Shown piece by piece: positions 1 to 12,712 of a stretch of 64,000 nt of DNA (within the stretch, counting starts at the first letter, position 1; each line of letters begins with the position of its first letter). Where the stretch lies: contig NC_073746.1 in assembly GCF_029784135.1 (NCBI RefSeq), forward strand, positions 146,386,556 to 146,450,555. The letters run 5' to 3'. The position numbers and the translations under genes are program-made. The notes under the pieces were generated by a model. The model was not told where the DNA came from. It saw only the letters and a list, made by a program, of their open reading frames with translations, and made no database searches. The stretch comes from Toxorhynchites rutilus septentrionalis (taxonomy: Eukaryota > Arthropoda > Insecta > Diptera > Culicidae).

Positions 1-2485
1 CTCAATATGCTATTTGCACGAAGAATGCGTATTACCCCTCATTTCGTGTTTTCAAATTCATCTCAATGTTTTGAAACTCAATTTCATGAAGCCGCTACAT
101 AACATCGCTGCGATCGTCAAGAAATTCGTTATGAAAGCACTAAACAATATAATCTAATTAGTTACTTTCGGCTGGTGAATCATTATTCCTTTATTCATTT
201 CGTCGCCTACGCGATCCTTGTTTGCATAATAGGAAAATGTTGAATGAATTTTCCACGGGCAGGCTCCGCTGTATTTTCGGTTTGGAACTTCACTCGTTGT
301 TTTTCGCGGCGAACGTCGATCTAATATTAGCACAATAAATTAACATAATATGAATGGAAGGTTCTCCCGCGAGAAAAATCACCAATCGCCTGTCGTTTCA
401 GGTTTATTAAATTGAATCTATTGTGTCCATTTGGAATTTATGACTTTAATTAACTCGGGTTTCAAATTATCCTATGCATCTGTACGTTAATAATAGATAC
501 TAATTAAATCAACAGGTATTGTGAGTGAATTTCGGGTTCATTCGCTGAAACAAATAATATATAATTTTTAGTTAGATTGCATTGTGTGAAAATTATTGGC
601 ATGCCAATAAATCTATGATACAACTGTCGGATTGATGAAACAAATCTAACGAATAGCGTGTATTTTCGCGGAAATTTTGTGACCAATCATGGGACTATTT
701 CAATTGATGTAACGTTCTAATTTTTATAATCATGCAATTGCTCAGCTTCAGTATCGACGAAACTGGAACTCAGACTCAGCATTACTTTTCCTGTTATTCT
801 AAGAGCACGTAAACACAAATCGATCAACCGGCTAAGATACATACGGGACACACAAACAGCATTCGTTCCTAAGAACTTTCCGAAGGAATAATACTGATGT
901 GTAAAACTTAGCAATATAGAGAGACGAAAGTTTACGCCAAGTCAGCAAGAATTATAATTATGTTAAGGGAAATTAAGGGAAACGAATCAGTGTTTAACAT
1001 TTCCGGATGTTTTGACAACAGACTGCTATACCATTTGTACCCTGGGAATTTTCCATCGCAAACATAACATCAATTTTTCAATTAGGAGCAGCACAAAGTA
1101 TATGCTAATTCCAATAGCACTGAACAAACTGACAAAGTTTTCTCACAAGCCAACTTTTGTTGTTGTATGTCGTTTACGAAGGATGAGCATTCGTTTGTTT
1201 TCTAAATATATCCAAGAAAACATCATGCATGACAATACTTTGGATAGATTTGGTTATACTTTCAAGTTGAGCTAACATTGTTGCATAGATGTGGAGCTTG
1301 ATTCTTCCATCGTAAAGAATATTCAAGCTCAATGTGCGCATGTGAATCAATCACGTTTTCAATGTAGTCCTGAAATTGCAACAAATAAGTCCAACACTGA
1401 AATGTCGTAACGCAACTTTGTTTGCGCTTGACGAAATTGTATAAACTTCTTTCAAATGACGTAACGTAAAGCTTGTGCACCAGAACAACTATAAATATTT
1501 CCAATAATAGTTCATCATGGAAACTATATCGAAACAAATCTGTTGCAGTTATACTGATTTTATGTGCAGTGGAATTGAGATTGAGATCTCTAAACACTGC
1601 TGATGTAAAATCTTTCATCTGACTAGCTGGTTTGGAACCTTTCATCCGACCAGTAGATTTATGTCAAACTTTTAGTGTGACTGAAATAGGACGGCCAACT
1701 GATTCCATTACGTTTCAGAGTTTTTGATATCCTCCTCGGAGTCTTGCTTCTATACCACGAAGAACTATGTAACACCGAGGGAGAATATTTGTCAGCGATT
1801 AAGAGTGATTCCTCATTGTGTGTCATTGTAGTTGCGAAAAGGTTAGGTCAATAAATATAGTTTACCACCTGTTACGTTATTCTGAGAGTTAATTACACGG
1901 AACGACTTCTATTTACCACGGCAGTTTTAAAATTCACCTTCCATTTTTTCTCAACTCATTGGTGCTCTTTGTAATTGACCTGAGCAAATGAAATTCCACA
2001 TACGATATACTGAATTCAACGGTAAGTTTTAGTAATTCAAACTATAGTAGCCAAGAAATCAAGAAATAAAAATTACGGATTGGAATATTTTATTGGCAAT
2101 AGAGTATGAATCAACCAGTGGTCATATGCCAATTAAATTCGTCTCTAATTTTCACAAAACGTTGATCAATCGGAAATGAAGAACGGCTCAACATAGCACA
2201 TTGAATTTTACAGAAGTTTGAGCATACATCAGACTGAGCTTCTACTTCCTAGCAGTAATTGCATTATTTGCGGTAAGTTCTCATTAATTCCACAAAAGCT
2301 AGGGCCAGTGTTGCCACATTTTAATCCGTACCAAAAGGGAGAAAATCATTCTCATCTGTACTTTTTCTTCAAAAAATCTGAACCATGGGAATTATTCATT
2401 GTAGAGAAAAATCATGAAATATGAACAAATACTCGTTTGATTACTACAAAATACTATATTTACTTTCTTACTTGCCTAGATTTAA
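1..2485. other. unassigned AT-rich DNA
   Basis: Open frames here are short (the longest, 1262-1645 on the minus strand, is 127 codons). They have no motif I recognise and no codon-like composition. I see no transposon ends, no RNA gene and no tandem array. It may be intergenic or intronic host DNA. Confidence 0.4.
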
Positions 2486-3250
2486 CTAGCTGACCCGGCA
2501 AATTTCGTCCCGCCCAATATTTGTTTTTTTTTGCTTTCAATACCTTCAAACATTCAGGTTTTCTTACAATGCGCTAGTTCATGGGTCCAATCGCAGAACT
2601 GTTTATTGATTGATCTTCTAATCGAATCGTTGAACTAACCTGTTACCATAAAATTCCTAGTACTTCTACCAAAACGCATCATTATAATATCACATAATTT
2701 CAGACAAATTTCTCGTCCAACATTTTTCAACCAATTGCAAATAAAATGCATCTCCATTACATGGCATAAATGTTTGATACAGAAAATATGATAGAATAAA
2801 GACAGCCCTAAATCGGACAATTCCTTCCTCGAGTTATGATCTTATCAACTCATTCGGCGCCACATTTTTATTGGTATAGATAGAAGAAGATTTAGGAGTG
2901 CGTTTCATCACCTGAGAATCCATTTCCACTTTTGAACAAAGATTAATTTCGTTAGCGCAAACATAAAATGGATTGACAACGCTTGTCACAATGTAATTGT
3001 AGAACATATGGGAATTTAATTTTCCGAACTTTCCTTTTTTCTTTCAGAGTTTTCTGAAAATTTTCAATTGTCATGTTTGGTTGGAATATTTGTAATATTT
3101 TTATGGGACCCCCTCTTCATTCCAGAGGAGGGAGGGGTGTCATATCATCGTGGGAACATTTCTCGTACCCAAAAACCCTCACATCCCAAATTTGGCTCGA
3201 TTTGCTTGATTAGTTCTCGATTTATGTAGCAATTTGTGTTTCATTTCTAT
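2486..3250 (-). mobile_element. Helitron-like nonautonomous element, 3' end CTAG
   Basis: Read on the minus strand, the repeat ends in GGGCGGGACGAAATTTGCCG-GGTCAGCTAG followed by T. This is the layout of a Helitron 3' end: a short GC-rich hairpin, then CTAG, then a T from the target. A second start-like motif (TCTATCTATACCAATAAAAA) lies near 2884, so the repeat looks like a short inner copy (about 2486-2884) joined to part of a longer one that fades out near 3250. Related copies lie at 37.2-37.95 kb and 48.3-51.1 kb. No Rep/helicase coding sequence is present, so it would be nonautonomous. The Helitron assignment rests on end structure only. Confidence 0.55.
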
Positions 3251-5141
3251 AACAAACCGATACAAACCGGCAATACACGTTTTTTTTCACGCTGTGCGTT
3301 CATAGTGTTTATTGTGATCAAAATCGGAGTCCTCCGGCCACAGCTTTAGATTCACTGCCAAATCATCAACTTACCGACAAACTTGCTAGTTAATGATAAA
3401 TGGATACACATTGAATTGTTGTATTATGCTGTTTGAAAATTAACATTAGATAGGCTTAAAAATTGAAATCGAAAATGTTTTCCAAAATATGAATCGGATG
3501 TATGAAAGTGAATTGATAAAAAAGCTGCTGCTGTGCTTTAGGGGTTATGGACCTTATTGTCCGTGATTTGCTGAAAACAAACTACGAACGAACAACATAC
3601 AAATGTGGTAACAAAGAAATCGTTTTCCGCATGCATGCTGTATGCATACATAATTGTTATTTCTTTTCTCTTGTCTGGGCGTACCAAAAACTGTTTAGAG
3701 ACAGCACTGCTTTCTTGTCTCATTATCATATTTTCTCATTCACCCCAAGCAGCCCGTAGGAAACAAGATAGCTCTGTATGGGGAAGATAAACTCCTGTTC
3801 CCGTTTGCGTGCCATGTGACTATCTCGAACGAGCGGACGTGGGTTTATGGTGGTAAACTTTCACTTTCGTCTTTCTAGTTATGCTACCCCGCCTACGGAA
3901 AGGCACCGACGTACCTTCCGGTGTCAGGTGACGCAATTGAAACGAACGCCTTCGAAATTATTCTCATTACGTATTTTTGAAACTTACGTTCCATCTAGGG
4001 GCCCATTTCCTTCTTTGCGTTCCCGTTTTACCACCCATTATTTTACAGCTGCCATGAAAGTATCATCTCGAACTCTCGTATACAGTCACCGTTTTCTGTC
4101 ACATGTGTTATGAACACTCTACGGTTGAAGTTGCTATAATGAAGCATTCACGAAACAAGTACGAAACGGAGAAATGTTCTTAAAATACCAACCATAGCGC
4201 AACATTTAGTTCCAAATAAATTTCTTGTGTCGATACACGATTGAAATATATTTTTGGGAGTTGTCCTACATCAATAAAATAATATGAAAAAGTCTACTGA
4301 ATTCTCTCAACAACAACCTTTTTTTTCATTTTGGCTCCTTCAAGACGATTTGGAACATGTTCGTGACATTTCAAAACGTGAATATATGTTCATATTACAA
4401 GAAGGTTCTCGACAGCCAAAATCAATTGCATTCAATTCCATTGAATTGCGAACATCGAATACCATCTGTTTCAGTACTCATAATATACATTCTGTTAGCA
4501 AGACGGATTTGTTCGAATATAACGATCATATTCATGCTCAAATACAACTCGACGCACATCAAGCAAGGATATTACCTCCATTGCGCTACTTTGTATCCAC
4601 CAACAGATAGGATATCGTACGGAATGTGGAATGCTGCCAAAAGTTTAGCACTTTCCGGTTCCTGAATTTGTTTCGCAACAGCCATTAGCGTTGTCCAAAG
4701 AAATGATTCCTCTGTTCCATCCGCCGGTGTAAGGGTTTTGAAAACCAAACCACGGAAAACGTGTTACGGTGCTTTTTGTGTATGAAGGATGCGTGCCTCA
4801 CATTATCATTCGGAAGTTGTCGAAGTAATTCAAACACATTCTCTTGATGCTCAAAGCTGCTCAGCTAATTTAGCGGATGTTTGAGGAATCCTGATTAGAT
4901 TAGGTCTTGCTGGAAACAATACTTTGCCTATATGTGTAAATCATTCAATGGATAGCAAAGCGAAAGAAGCAAGATGAACAGGAAAGAAAAACTTCTTCTA
5001 TGAATACATTGGATGAAGTTTTGCATGTGAATACTTTTGCATGGAATATTGTGTTTTTGGTGTACTGTTAGCTTGGATATATAATGTTTTCAACGAACAA
5101 ATCATGTTGGAAACTATCCAAAAAGTATTCATCGCGCTGGA
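3251..5141. other. unassigned DNA
   Basis: Contains several 60-110 codon open frames on the plus strand (3547-3759, 3847-4113, 4284-4610). None has a recognisable domain, and they overlap in different frames. I see no transposon ends. The 3.8-4.1 kb part is less AT-rich than its surroundings and could be an old repeat or an exon, but nothing decides this. Confidence 0.3.
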
Positions 5142-5931
5142 TATTTCCTATTTCCTATTTCCTATTTCCTATTTCCTATTTCCTATTTCCTATTTCCTAT
5201 TTCCTATTTCCTATTTCCTATTTCCTATTTCCTATTTCCTATTTCCTATTTCCTATTTCCTATTTCCTATTTCCTATTTCCTATTTCCTATTTCCTATTT
5301 CCTATTTCCTATTTCCTATTTCCTATTTCCTATTTCCTATTTCCTATTTCCTATTTCCTATTTCCTATTTCCTATTTCCTATTTCCTATTTCCTATTTCC
5401 TATTTCCTATTTCCTATTTCCTATTTCCTATTTACTATTTCCTATTTCCTATTTCCTATTTCCTATTTCCTATTTCCTATTTCCTATTTCCTATTTCCTA
5501 TTTCCTATTTCCTATTTCCTATTTCCTATTTCCTATTTCCTATTTCCTATTTCCTATTTCCTATTTCCTATTTCCTATTTCCTATTTCCTATTTCCTATT
5601 TCCTATTTCCTATTTCCTATTTCCTATTTCCTATTTCCTATTTCCTATTTCCTATTTCCTATTTCCTATTTCCTATTTCCTATTTCCTATTTCCTATTTA
5701 CTATTTCCTATTTCCTATTTACTATTTCCTATTTCCTATTTCCTATTTCCTATTTCCTATTTCCTATTTCCTATTTCCTATTTCCTATTTCCTATTTCCT
5801 ATTTCCTATTTCCTATTTCCTATTTCCTATTTCCTATTTCCTATTTCCTATTTCCTATTTCCTATTTCCTATTTCCTATTTCCTATTTCCTATTTCCTAT
5901 TTCCTATTTCCTATTTCCTATTTCCTATTTT
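5142..5931. repeat. heptanucleotide microsatellite (TATTTCC)n, about 113 units
   Basis: An uninterrupted head-to-tail run of TATTTCC covers about 790 bp. The only deviations I see are three C-to-A changes (near 5434, 5700 and 5721), each converting TTTCCTA to TTTACTA. The unit is 7 bp and lacks stops in all forward frames, so it reads as a repeated FPISYFL peptide in overlapping frames. These long frames are a by-product of the repeat, not genes. Confidence 0.97.
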
Positions 5932-7020
5932 CAAGTGTATCGTGCTGAAAGGAGACTATTTTGAGAAATAAATCACCACTTTTCCCAAATTTTTGTTTTG
6001 TTTTTTGTAGTACTAATCGGACTGTACTCGTATTGTCAGATAACAATTTCTATGTCGATTGAATCATAAATCACTCTCATGAAAATTATTTCCAAAATCA
6101 GAAACGTATATCAATGAAAATTGATTAACCCATTTATTTTCTATTCCTAATTAATCCTGAGTTTCATTATGCAATCGCGTAGATCCGAAAATTTGTCCGC
6201 ATCGTTGCACTTAGCAACGAATGACTGACATTTTCGATTAGCGGTAGCGATAAACCAATTCCCGCATTTCATTTCTCACATTTTATCGCTATACATAATA
6301 CTATCGATGGCATTCGATTGCTGGTAAATCAGGTTCCTCCTCGTTTGGATACGTTTCCTCCATAGTTTGGATACGCATGATAGCAATTTTTTCGATGGCT
6401 CGTCGTGAAATTGACTTCGTTGATTTTTTTTACGTTTCACAAAAAGCCAATTTCACTTTTCACAAAAAGATGGGTGTGCTATTCTACAAACAAAATAAAT
6501 TCGTCGACGCTCCGACGCTGAATGGAACGGGGCGATATACGCAGTAATGGAATTAATATGCTCGTGCTGATTCATGGAAGAGACATATAAAAAGTAATAC
6601 CCTGAGACAAAGAGAGATTCTGCAATCCCACTGATGGTACAACATTGCGAGTAAATACTTTGTGCTATTTTTGTAAAAAGAACAAAACAAATTTGTTTGG
6701 AAAGGTTTGGAAGACCATATATAACGTCTGGGACAAATATGACATACAATATAATTAAAATCGGTTTAGCTTTGTGAGTGCTTGAAGATGACCTAGACAA
6801 ACAATCGTCGTATGATAAGAAAATGCATACGTAATAGTCTGACGCTGCAGTCTGAATGATCCCTTGAACTTCCATCGTTACTGAAACTCAACATACTTTC
6901 TTCAACTGTTTATACCTTCAAACAATAGCTAATATCCATTATTCTATTACTATTCAAATTAGCTCAATTTTATTTAAAATTCGCTCAATATAGTCCTCTG
7001 ATAAATTGCAACCTCGATAC
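5932..7020. other. unassigned DNA
   Basis: AT-rich sequence with no recognisable gene. The 140-codon minus-strand frame at 6453-6875 has no motif I know and no supporting context. Confidence 0.3.
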
Positions 7021-7023
7021 ATT

Positions 7024-7351
7024 GGGCCTGATTCCCGAATACACCTCACGGTGAAAACGAAATGAACGGCACGCCATTAAACTACGGTTTACGAGTTAGT
7101 GAAATGTCGAAGTTAATAATGGGGTTTCAGGCAGAATGAGCACTTTTCAAATAAAAACTATTAATGAAAATTAACTTCTTCGTATCAAACTGGTGGTCAC
7201 TGTGAATGTAAAACTTTGTTTGCATTATAATAGATATTTTGCTGTTATAATGATAAGTTCTAGTGGATAACTGATTTCGTATCCAGATGTCGACATTTCG
7301 CGGATACATTTCTTCTCGTTTCCACCGTGAAGTGTATTGAGAATCAGGCCC
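7024..7351. mobile_element. MITE with GGGCCTGATTC inverted ends, about 328 bp
   Basis: The left end GGGCCTGATTCCCGAATACA (from 7024) is matched in reverse by the right end ...TGTATTGAGAATCAGGCCC (to 7351). The similarity continues into CACGGTG on both sides. Both ends are bordered by ATT (7021-7023 and 7352-7354), consistent with a 3-bp target duplication. No coding capacity. The end motif recurs as a fragment (AATCAGGCCC) near 27.5 kb. Confidence 0.7.
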
Positions 7352-7526
7352 ATTGTATTTCAAACAACATTTTAAATTTCATAACATCTCTTTCATCATT
7401 CTCCGTATCATTAAACTTTCATGAGACATCCTACGATTATGCTTACACTGGTGAAGAGGACGCACGAGTCATGTATCGAAGTGGCTTATCAGACCTATTT
7501 ATCCACTTTCAGAGTTAGTTATACTA

Positions 7527-8825
7527 AAGGGTGTGTCACATCAAATTGCATCACGGAAAAAACGCTGTAGAAATTCGCCGAGTAGACCGATCCTTTTGAA
7601 AATTTTAGACAGTAAAATAAAAACTATTAAACAACTTTTGGCATTTTCTTTTTATTCATACTTCGAGCCCAAGCCCGTATGCTCGCACCTTCCTCTTTAC
7701 CCCGTCCATAAGGTTCTGTACAACGTCAGGTTGTAGTTTTTTTTGAACAGAAATCCATTTTCTCTTGAAGTCCGCCTCCGATTTGACAACTTTTGGGTTC
7801 TTCCCGAGGGCCTGCTTCATAATCGCCTAATATTTCTCTATTGGGCGAAGCTCCGGCGCGTTGGGCGGGTTCATTTCCTTTGGCATGAAGGTGACCCCGT
7901 TGGCTTCGTAACACTCCAACACGTCCTTTGAATAGTGGCACGAAGCGAGATCCGGCCAGAAGATGGTCGGGCCCTCGTGCTGCTTCAATAGTGGTAGTAA
8001 GCGCTTCTGTAGACACTCCTTAAGGTAAACCTGCCCGTTTACCGTGCCGGTCATCACGAAGGGGGCGCTCCGCTTTCCGCAAGAGCAGATCGCTTGCCAC
8101 ACCATGTACTTTTTGGCAAACTTGGATAATTTCTGCTTGCGAATCTCCTCCGGAACGCTGAATTTGTCCTCTGCGGAGAAGAACAACAGGCCCGGCAGCT
8201 GACGAAAGTCCGCTTTGACGTAGGTTTCGTCGTCCATTTCCAGGCAATGCGGCTTCGTCAGCATTTCGGTGTACAGCTTCCGGGCTCGCGTCTTCCCCAC
8301 CATGTTTTGCCTTTCTCCGCGGTTAGGAGCCTTCTGAACCTTGTATGTACGCAGGCCCTCCCGCTGCTTGGTCCGCTGGACGAATGAACTCGACAAATTC
8401 AGCTTATTGGCGACATCCTGGACCGAACTTCTCGGATCACGTCTAAACTGCTTAACTACGCGCTTGTGATCTTTTTCACTGACGGAGCATCCATTTTTGC
8501 CGTTCTTCACCTTCCGGTCGATGGTTAGGTTCTCGAAGTATCGTTTTAGTACTCTGCTGACCGTGGATTGGACGATTCCCAGCATCTTACCGATGTCCCG
8601 ATGTGACAACTCCGGATTCTCGAAATGAGTGCACAAGATTAATTGACGACGCTCTTTTTCGCTCGACGACATTTTTCCAAATTTACGAAAAATTTACAGT
8701 GAATCATGGCCAACGTGATCTATACACTCTTATCTGATTTTAAAGCGAAAGCTGAAGATATAATTCCTAAAAATTAAATTTCTACAGCGTTTTTTCCGTG
8801 ATGCAATTTGATGTGACACACCCTT
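7527..8825 (-). mobile_element. ITmD37E-type Tc1/mariner transposon, copy 1 (1,299 bp)
   Basis: Terminal inverted repeats begin AAGGGTGTGTCACATCAAAT at each end and extend through the GCATCACGG..CGCTGTAGAAATT region, about 50 bp. They are flanked by TA dinucleotides (7525-7526 and 8826-8827), the standard target duplication of IS630-Tc1-mariner elements. The single gene lies on the minus strand. Five further copies or fragments in this window share these ends. Confidence 0.95.
7656..8672 (-). pseudogene. DD37E transposase, copy 1, one nonsense codon
   Basis: Cut-and-paste transposase of the IS630-Tc1-mariner superfamily. The frame would be 338 codons from MSSSEKERRQ to LGLEV. The N-terminal third has two helix-turn-helix stretches (about residues 10-50 and 64-112) that would bind the inverted repeats. 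The catalytic triad is visible: D148 in MDDETYVKAD, D241 in FWPDLASCHYS and E279 in LRPIEKY. There are 37 residues between the second and third, hence DD37E. The frame is broken by one change: the TGG codon of KYWAIM (residue 282) is TAG here. Everything downstream stays in frame to the normal stop. Other oddities are W254 to C in VLECYEANG and V263 to M. Loss of the C-terminal 57 residues just after the last catalytic residue should inactivate it. Confidence 0.93.
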
Positions 8826-8827
8826 TA

Positions 8828-10375
8828 ACACCCATTTACCGGCAGCTGACTGACATTGAATTATTCATGACTTCTATATTTGTAGACGGAAAGTGTCGAG
8901 ATGATGTTCATTTCCGCTGAGGTATATCCTCAGTATCCAGTAGAATACATTACACGAGATCTCTTTGTCGATTCGTTATGATTGCTGTGACGTGTATCCT
9001 CCAAATCCCTACAACAATCCTCACGTAGAGATTTTCTTTCACTCGAACACGTTCCGGTTTTTCATTGTGTTGCGTTTTTTCTATGCGGTTGAGAACAACA
9101 CATTCATTTGTCGCCGAGGAGAAGTCTTCATTGCAAGAAATAACTCCACTTGATATTGGCCCTTTACTTCCGGTGAACTTTTTCTGATACAGCGCGGACT
9201 CGGTTATATACAGTCTCGAATTTATTTTCACTGTATATAATCGAATCCTGTATATAATCGAGTCAAAAAAAAAATTTTTTTTTTATTCGTTTTTTATGCA
9301 TATATCTTTCATTTTTTGAATATAAAAGAAGAACTTAATTTTTTAGTCATCCGCTTGAAGTCAGAAAACACCTTTCTCACATGAAAAAAATAAATTTATC
9401 CACAATCTCTCAGGGGGGGATAGACGATCATATTTTATGAAAAAAATCATTCTACGCATATGTTCGAATTTCAACAACGACATAATTATAGAACTTTTTT
9501 TCTGTTTCGGCCTCTGTTTCCTCAAAGTGACTCTACATAAAAGAGTACGCTACGTAAGACAATTCTGTTGCCTCCATTAGGAAGCTGAGAAAATTTAGTA
9601 CAGTATATAGTAGTGGAACATTTAAATTCGTGGATTTAAATATTATTTCGAAAGTGAAAGCTTAAATGTTTGTAATTTTTAATGTGTTATTATTAATTTT
9701 ATCCTAAAAATTCTTATTAAACTTCATTGTTTCTATCAATTAAATTAAAGCTCTCTAACCGTTATAAAATTTGTTAAATTCGCTGCAGTATCAATACAAA
9801 AATGTGTGTGTGAACAGTATCGTAGCGTTGATAGCGATATCCTTTTTGTAAAACTGTGGGCATGCTTCTCGGTCTCACAATCAATTCCATCTCGAAAAGA
9901 TCCCTGGAGCTAGTCAAACAAGAGAATTCAAACCCTGATTGGATTTGATGGGATTGGAGCTCCTCAATAAAACCTTGGGTATCACGTCTAAGGTATGGAA
10001 TGGTTGTCATTGATATAGGTGTGCTGCTTTCCTTACTGATGATTCTATTTTTATAATTCTGCTTAGCATTGTTCTCGTCCCGGTCCGGAGGTCAGTGCTA
10101 GGAGAAACCCCATTTAGAAGGAGGATGTGTGTTTCTACAGAGGCATCGGCGGGTGAAAAACAAATGTGGAACCTATAAGCTCACGCAAATATATAAAATC
10201 AAATGTTTATGGGAAACGAAAAAGACACAGAAAATTTACTTTACATACAATCAAATCTGTGTTTGTGCGATTCAAGATTGACGTTGACGTTTGACGTTAT
10301 CAATGGAGTGTTTTCTAATTTCTTGTTAAGACTAAAAATTTGAGTAAGATAAGTACTTGTTGCAATATTAACAAT
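8828..10375. other. unassigned DNA with fragments of dispersed repeats
   Basis: At 9191-9270 there is a CAGCGCGGACTCGGTTATAT motif with TATATACAGT..ACTGTATATAA symmetry. It recurs at 63,516-63,572 and looks like the end of a Tc1/pogo-type element. At 9400-9650 (from GATCATATTTTATGAAAAAA) the sequence resembles the body of the MITE at 17.06-17.68 kb. No gene recognised. Confidence 0.4.
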
Positions 10376-12569
10376 GGGCCTGGTCGGGTATGTATGTAAA
10401 AAGTGCCACCAAAACAAATCACCCGCTCTATGGAAAACATTGTAGAGGGGAACTAAACAAGAAATTTTGACTTTTTTTTTGAGCCCCTATGAGGTTCAAC
10501 ATAGGATCTATGGTAAAAACGTACTTTCCAATGTTTTTCACACCATTTCACACCATTCTCCATCTGATTATGGTGTATCGAGAAATATTATTAAAAAACA
10601 ATTTCATCAAAAATTAAAGCACTAAAAAAATCTTGAAATATTGAATTTTTTTTTTGAAGACTTAGAGATTCACCACTACTCTAATTCGTATTTAAATGTG
10701 TCTACGTCTTTTCTAGATATGTGCGATTTTTTTTCAGAATTTTAACAGTATATATTTAAAAAATATATATTTATAAAATTTTGATATTTTTTTAGAATTT
10801 TGAGACTTAGTACTGGTTTAATTCTTATTTAAATAATAAGTATGTATAAGCGTAGTTTTTCTTTTTTTTTTTCACGCCATTCTCAATAGACTTGGAAGTG
10901 AAAATTTGAGAGAATATTCGAAGTACGTCTATTATGGTGCACCACGAAAAATTATAAAAAAATTATAGAAAATAAAATAAAAAAAAAAGGATTTTTTTAA
11001 TATTTTGAAATGTTCGGGTTTTTTCAATTTTTAGATCCATTAAAACAAAATTTTCACTTAAATGTACCTGTTCTAAAGGTGTTTTTTTTCCAGAATTTTA
11101 GAGGGGTTTTGTACAGTTTTTCAATAATTTAGAATTTTGGAATTATTAAATTAAGTTTTGAGACACAGTTTGTGTTCGTATTTTTTTTAATACTCATGGT
11201 TTTTTCATAGTTTATCGAGTCTTGAACGTACTCTTTCAAGAAAATTCTATAAATATAAATAGAATTGACATTTGACAGAATGTATTGCATATTTAGTGAA
11301 GATAGAGTTGCGAAATCAAAAACCGAAACATAGTATACTTCCAATCCAGATAGTAGAGCGGTGAAAATTGTGTGACAATAAACATTTAAAATACCAAATG
11401 TCATATAACACCTAAACACGGACGAACGTAACAAAATTTGTGAAAACATAAAACTTAATTATTTTTCACAACCTGACCAAAAAAGTCACTGATAGGGGGT
11501 ATCCACTTCTCACCGTCTGATTTTTTTTATTTTTATGAAATCGATGATATAAAATCGTAAATTTAAATTCATAATACTGAACATATCAACATCTGTTATA
11601 TTTACTGAATTACCCAACTTCATATAAAAAAAATCGAAATGCCAAAAAAATGACTTTCCGATAGTCATTTTATTATAGTAAGATACTTTGAGTATACTAT
11701 GATACACTATGAGTGTTTTTTCTATATTTCTTTTCCAAGCTATTGAGAGTGTCGTGAAAAAAAACTACGTTGTAAGCCATAGCTCTTATAGTGATCCATA
11801 TAGGGATTCAGAAAAGTTATCTTCCTTCCTGATTTGCAACAATACTTTTCATAGCGCTGGTGGTAAGATTTAGTACTTTTTTTACGAATACACGAATACA
11901 ATACAATAATAGTTTTTGGAAAATTTAAAAAATGCTGGAAAATCACAAAAAATTTAATTTAAAAAATATATAAAAGATTTGTTATATATTTTCGTACCGC
12001 GCAGTTTTTGAAATGTTCTGAAAAAGATCACCAATATCAACACATATAATAAATACACAAACAAATAAATATACATATTTAAATATAAACTAAACCTGTA
12101 ATGGGTCTCAACATTAAAAAAAAATTTGAAATATATATTTGTTTGTACCGCACAACACAGTTAAAATTTTCAAATAATCGCACGTATCTAGAAAAGGTGC
12201 AGAATAATATTTAAATACGAATTAGAGTAGTAGTGAATCTATAAATCTTAAAAAAAATTAATATTTCAAGATTTTTTTAGTACATAAATTTTTGATGATT
12301 TTTTTTGGTAATGTTTCTCGATACAACATTATAAGATGCACTTTTAGTTTTAAAAGTTTTAAAATTTTTTTAAAATTTTTATCTCGATGCTATCGAAAAT
12401 GGCGTGCAAAAACTTGAAAAGTACGTTTTTACTATAGATCATTTGTTGAACCTCAAAGAGGTTAAAAAAATCTAAATTTCTTATTTAGTACCCTATACAA
12501 TCTTTTCCATAGAGCGGGTGATTTGGTTTGGTGACACTTTTTACTTCCATAATCGACTTCCATAGGGCC
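10376..12569. mobile_element. 2.2-kb foldback-type element with about 420-bp inverted arms
   Basis: The left arm starts GGGCCTGGTCGGGTATGTAT and runs AAAAAGTGCCACC..CAAATCACCCGCTCTATGGA. The right arm carries the reverse complement, ending near 12569 (TCCATAGAGCGGGTGATTTG..ACACTTTTTAC). Matches continue inward for several hundred bases; for example, ACTCTAATTCGTATTTAAAT on the left is mirrored by ATTTAAATACGAATTAGAGT on the right. The centre is extremely AT-rich with only junk frames. Another arm-like copy lies at about 48,525-49,130. The superfamily is not clear from the ends. Confidence 0.7.
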
Positions 12570-12712
12570 TCACAAAAGATTCAAAACAACGAAGAAACCC
12601 TATGAGGCTCTTTTTTTAAACTGATGAAAACAAAATTGGAAATTCACAATAATTGGATCTTGTGCAGAATTCAATCGATTTCATAATTAATTGTTGAAAG
12701 AAAGCGTATTTT

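Noticed and set aside
5041..5971. Two overlapping frames of about 300 codons made of FPISYFL repeats
   Set aside because: They are the translation of the TATTTCC microsatellite in two frames. A 7-bp unit without stops is open in every frame, and the peptide has no other content.
7726..8016. Recurring 96-106-codon frames (MSTEALTTTIEAARG.. and similar) in all ITmD37E copies
   Set aside because: They are alternate-frame or antisense readings of the transposase gene; they recur only because the transposon recurs.
11129..11449. 106-codon frame inside the foldback element
   Set aside because: Lies in extremely AT-rich sequence of the loop, with no motif; expected by chance.
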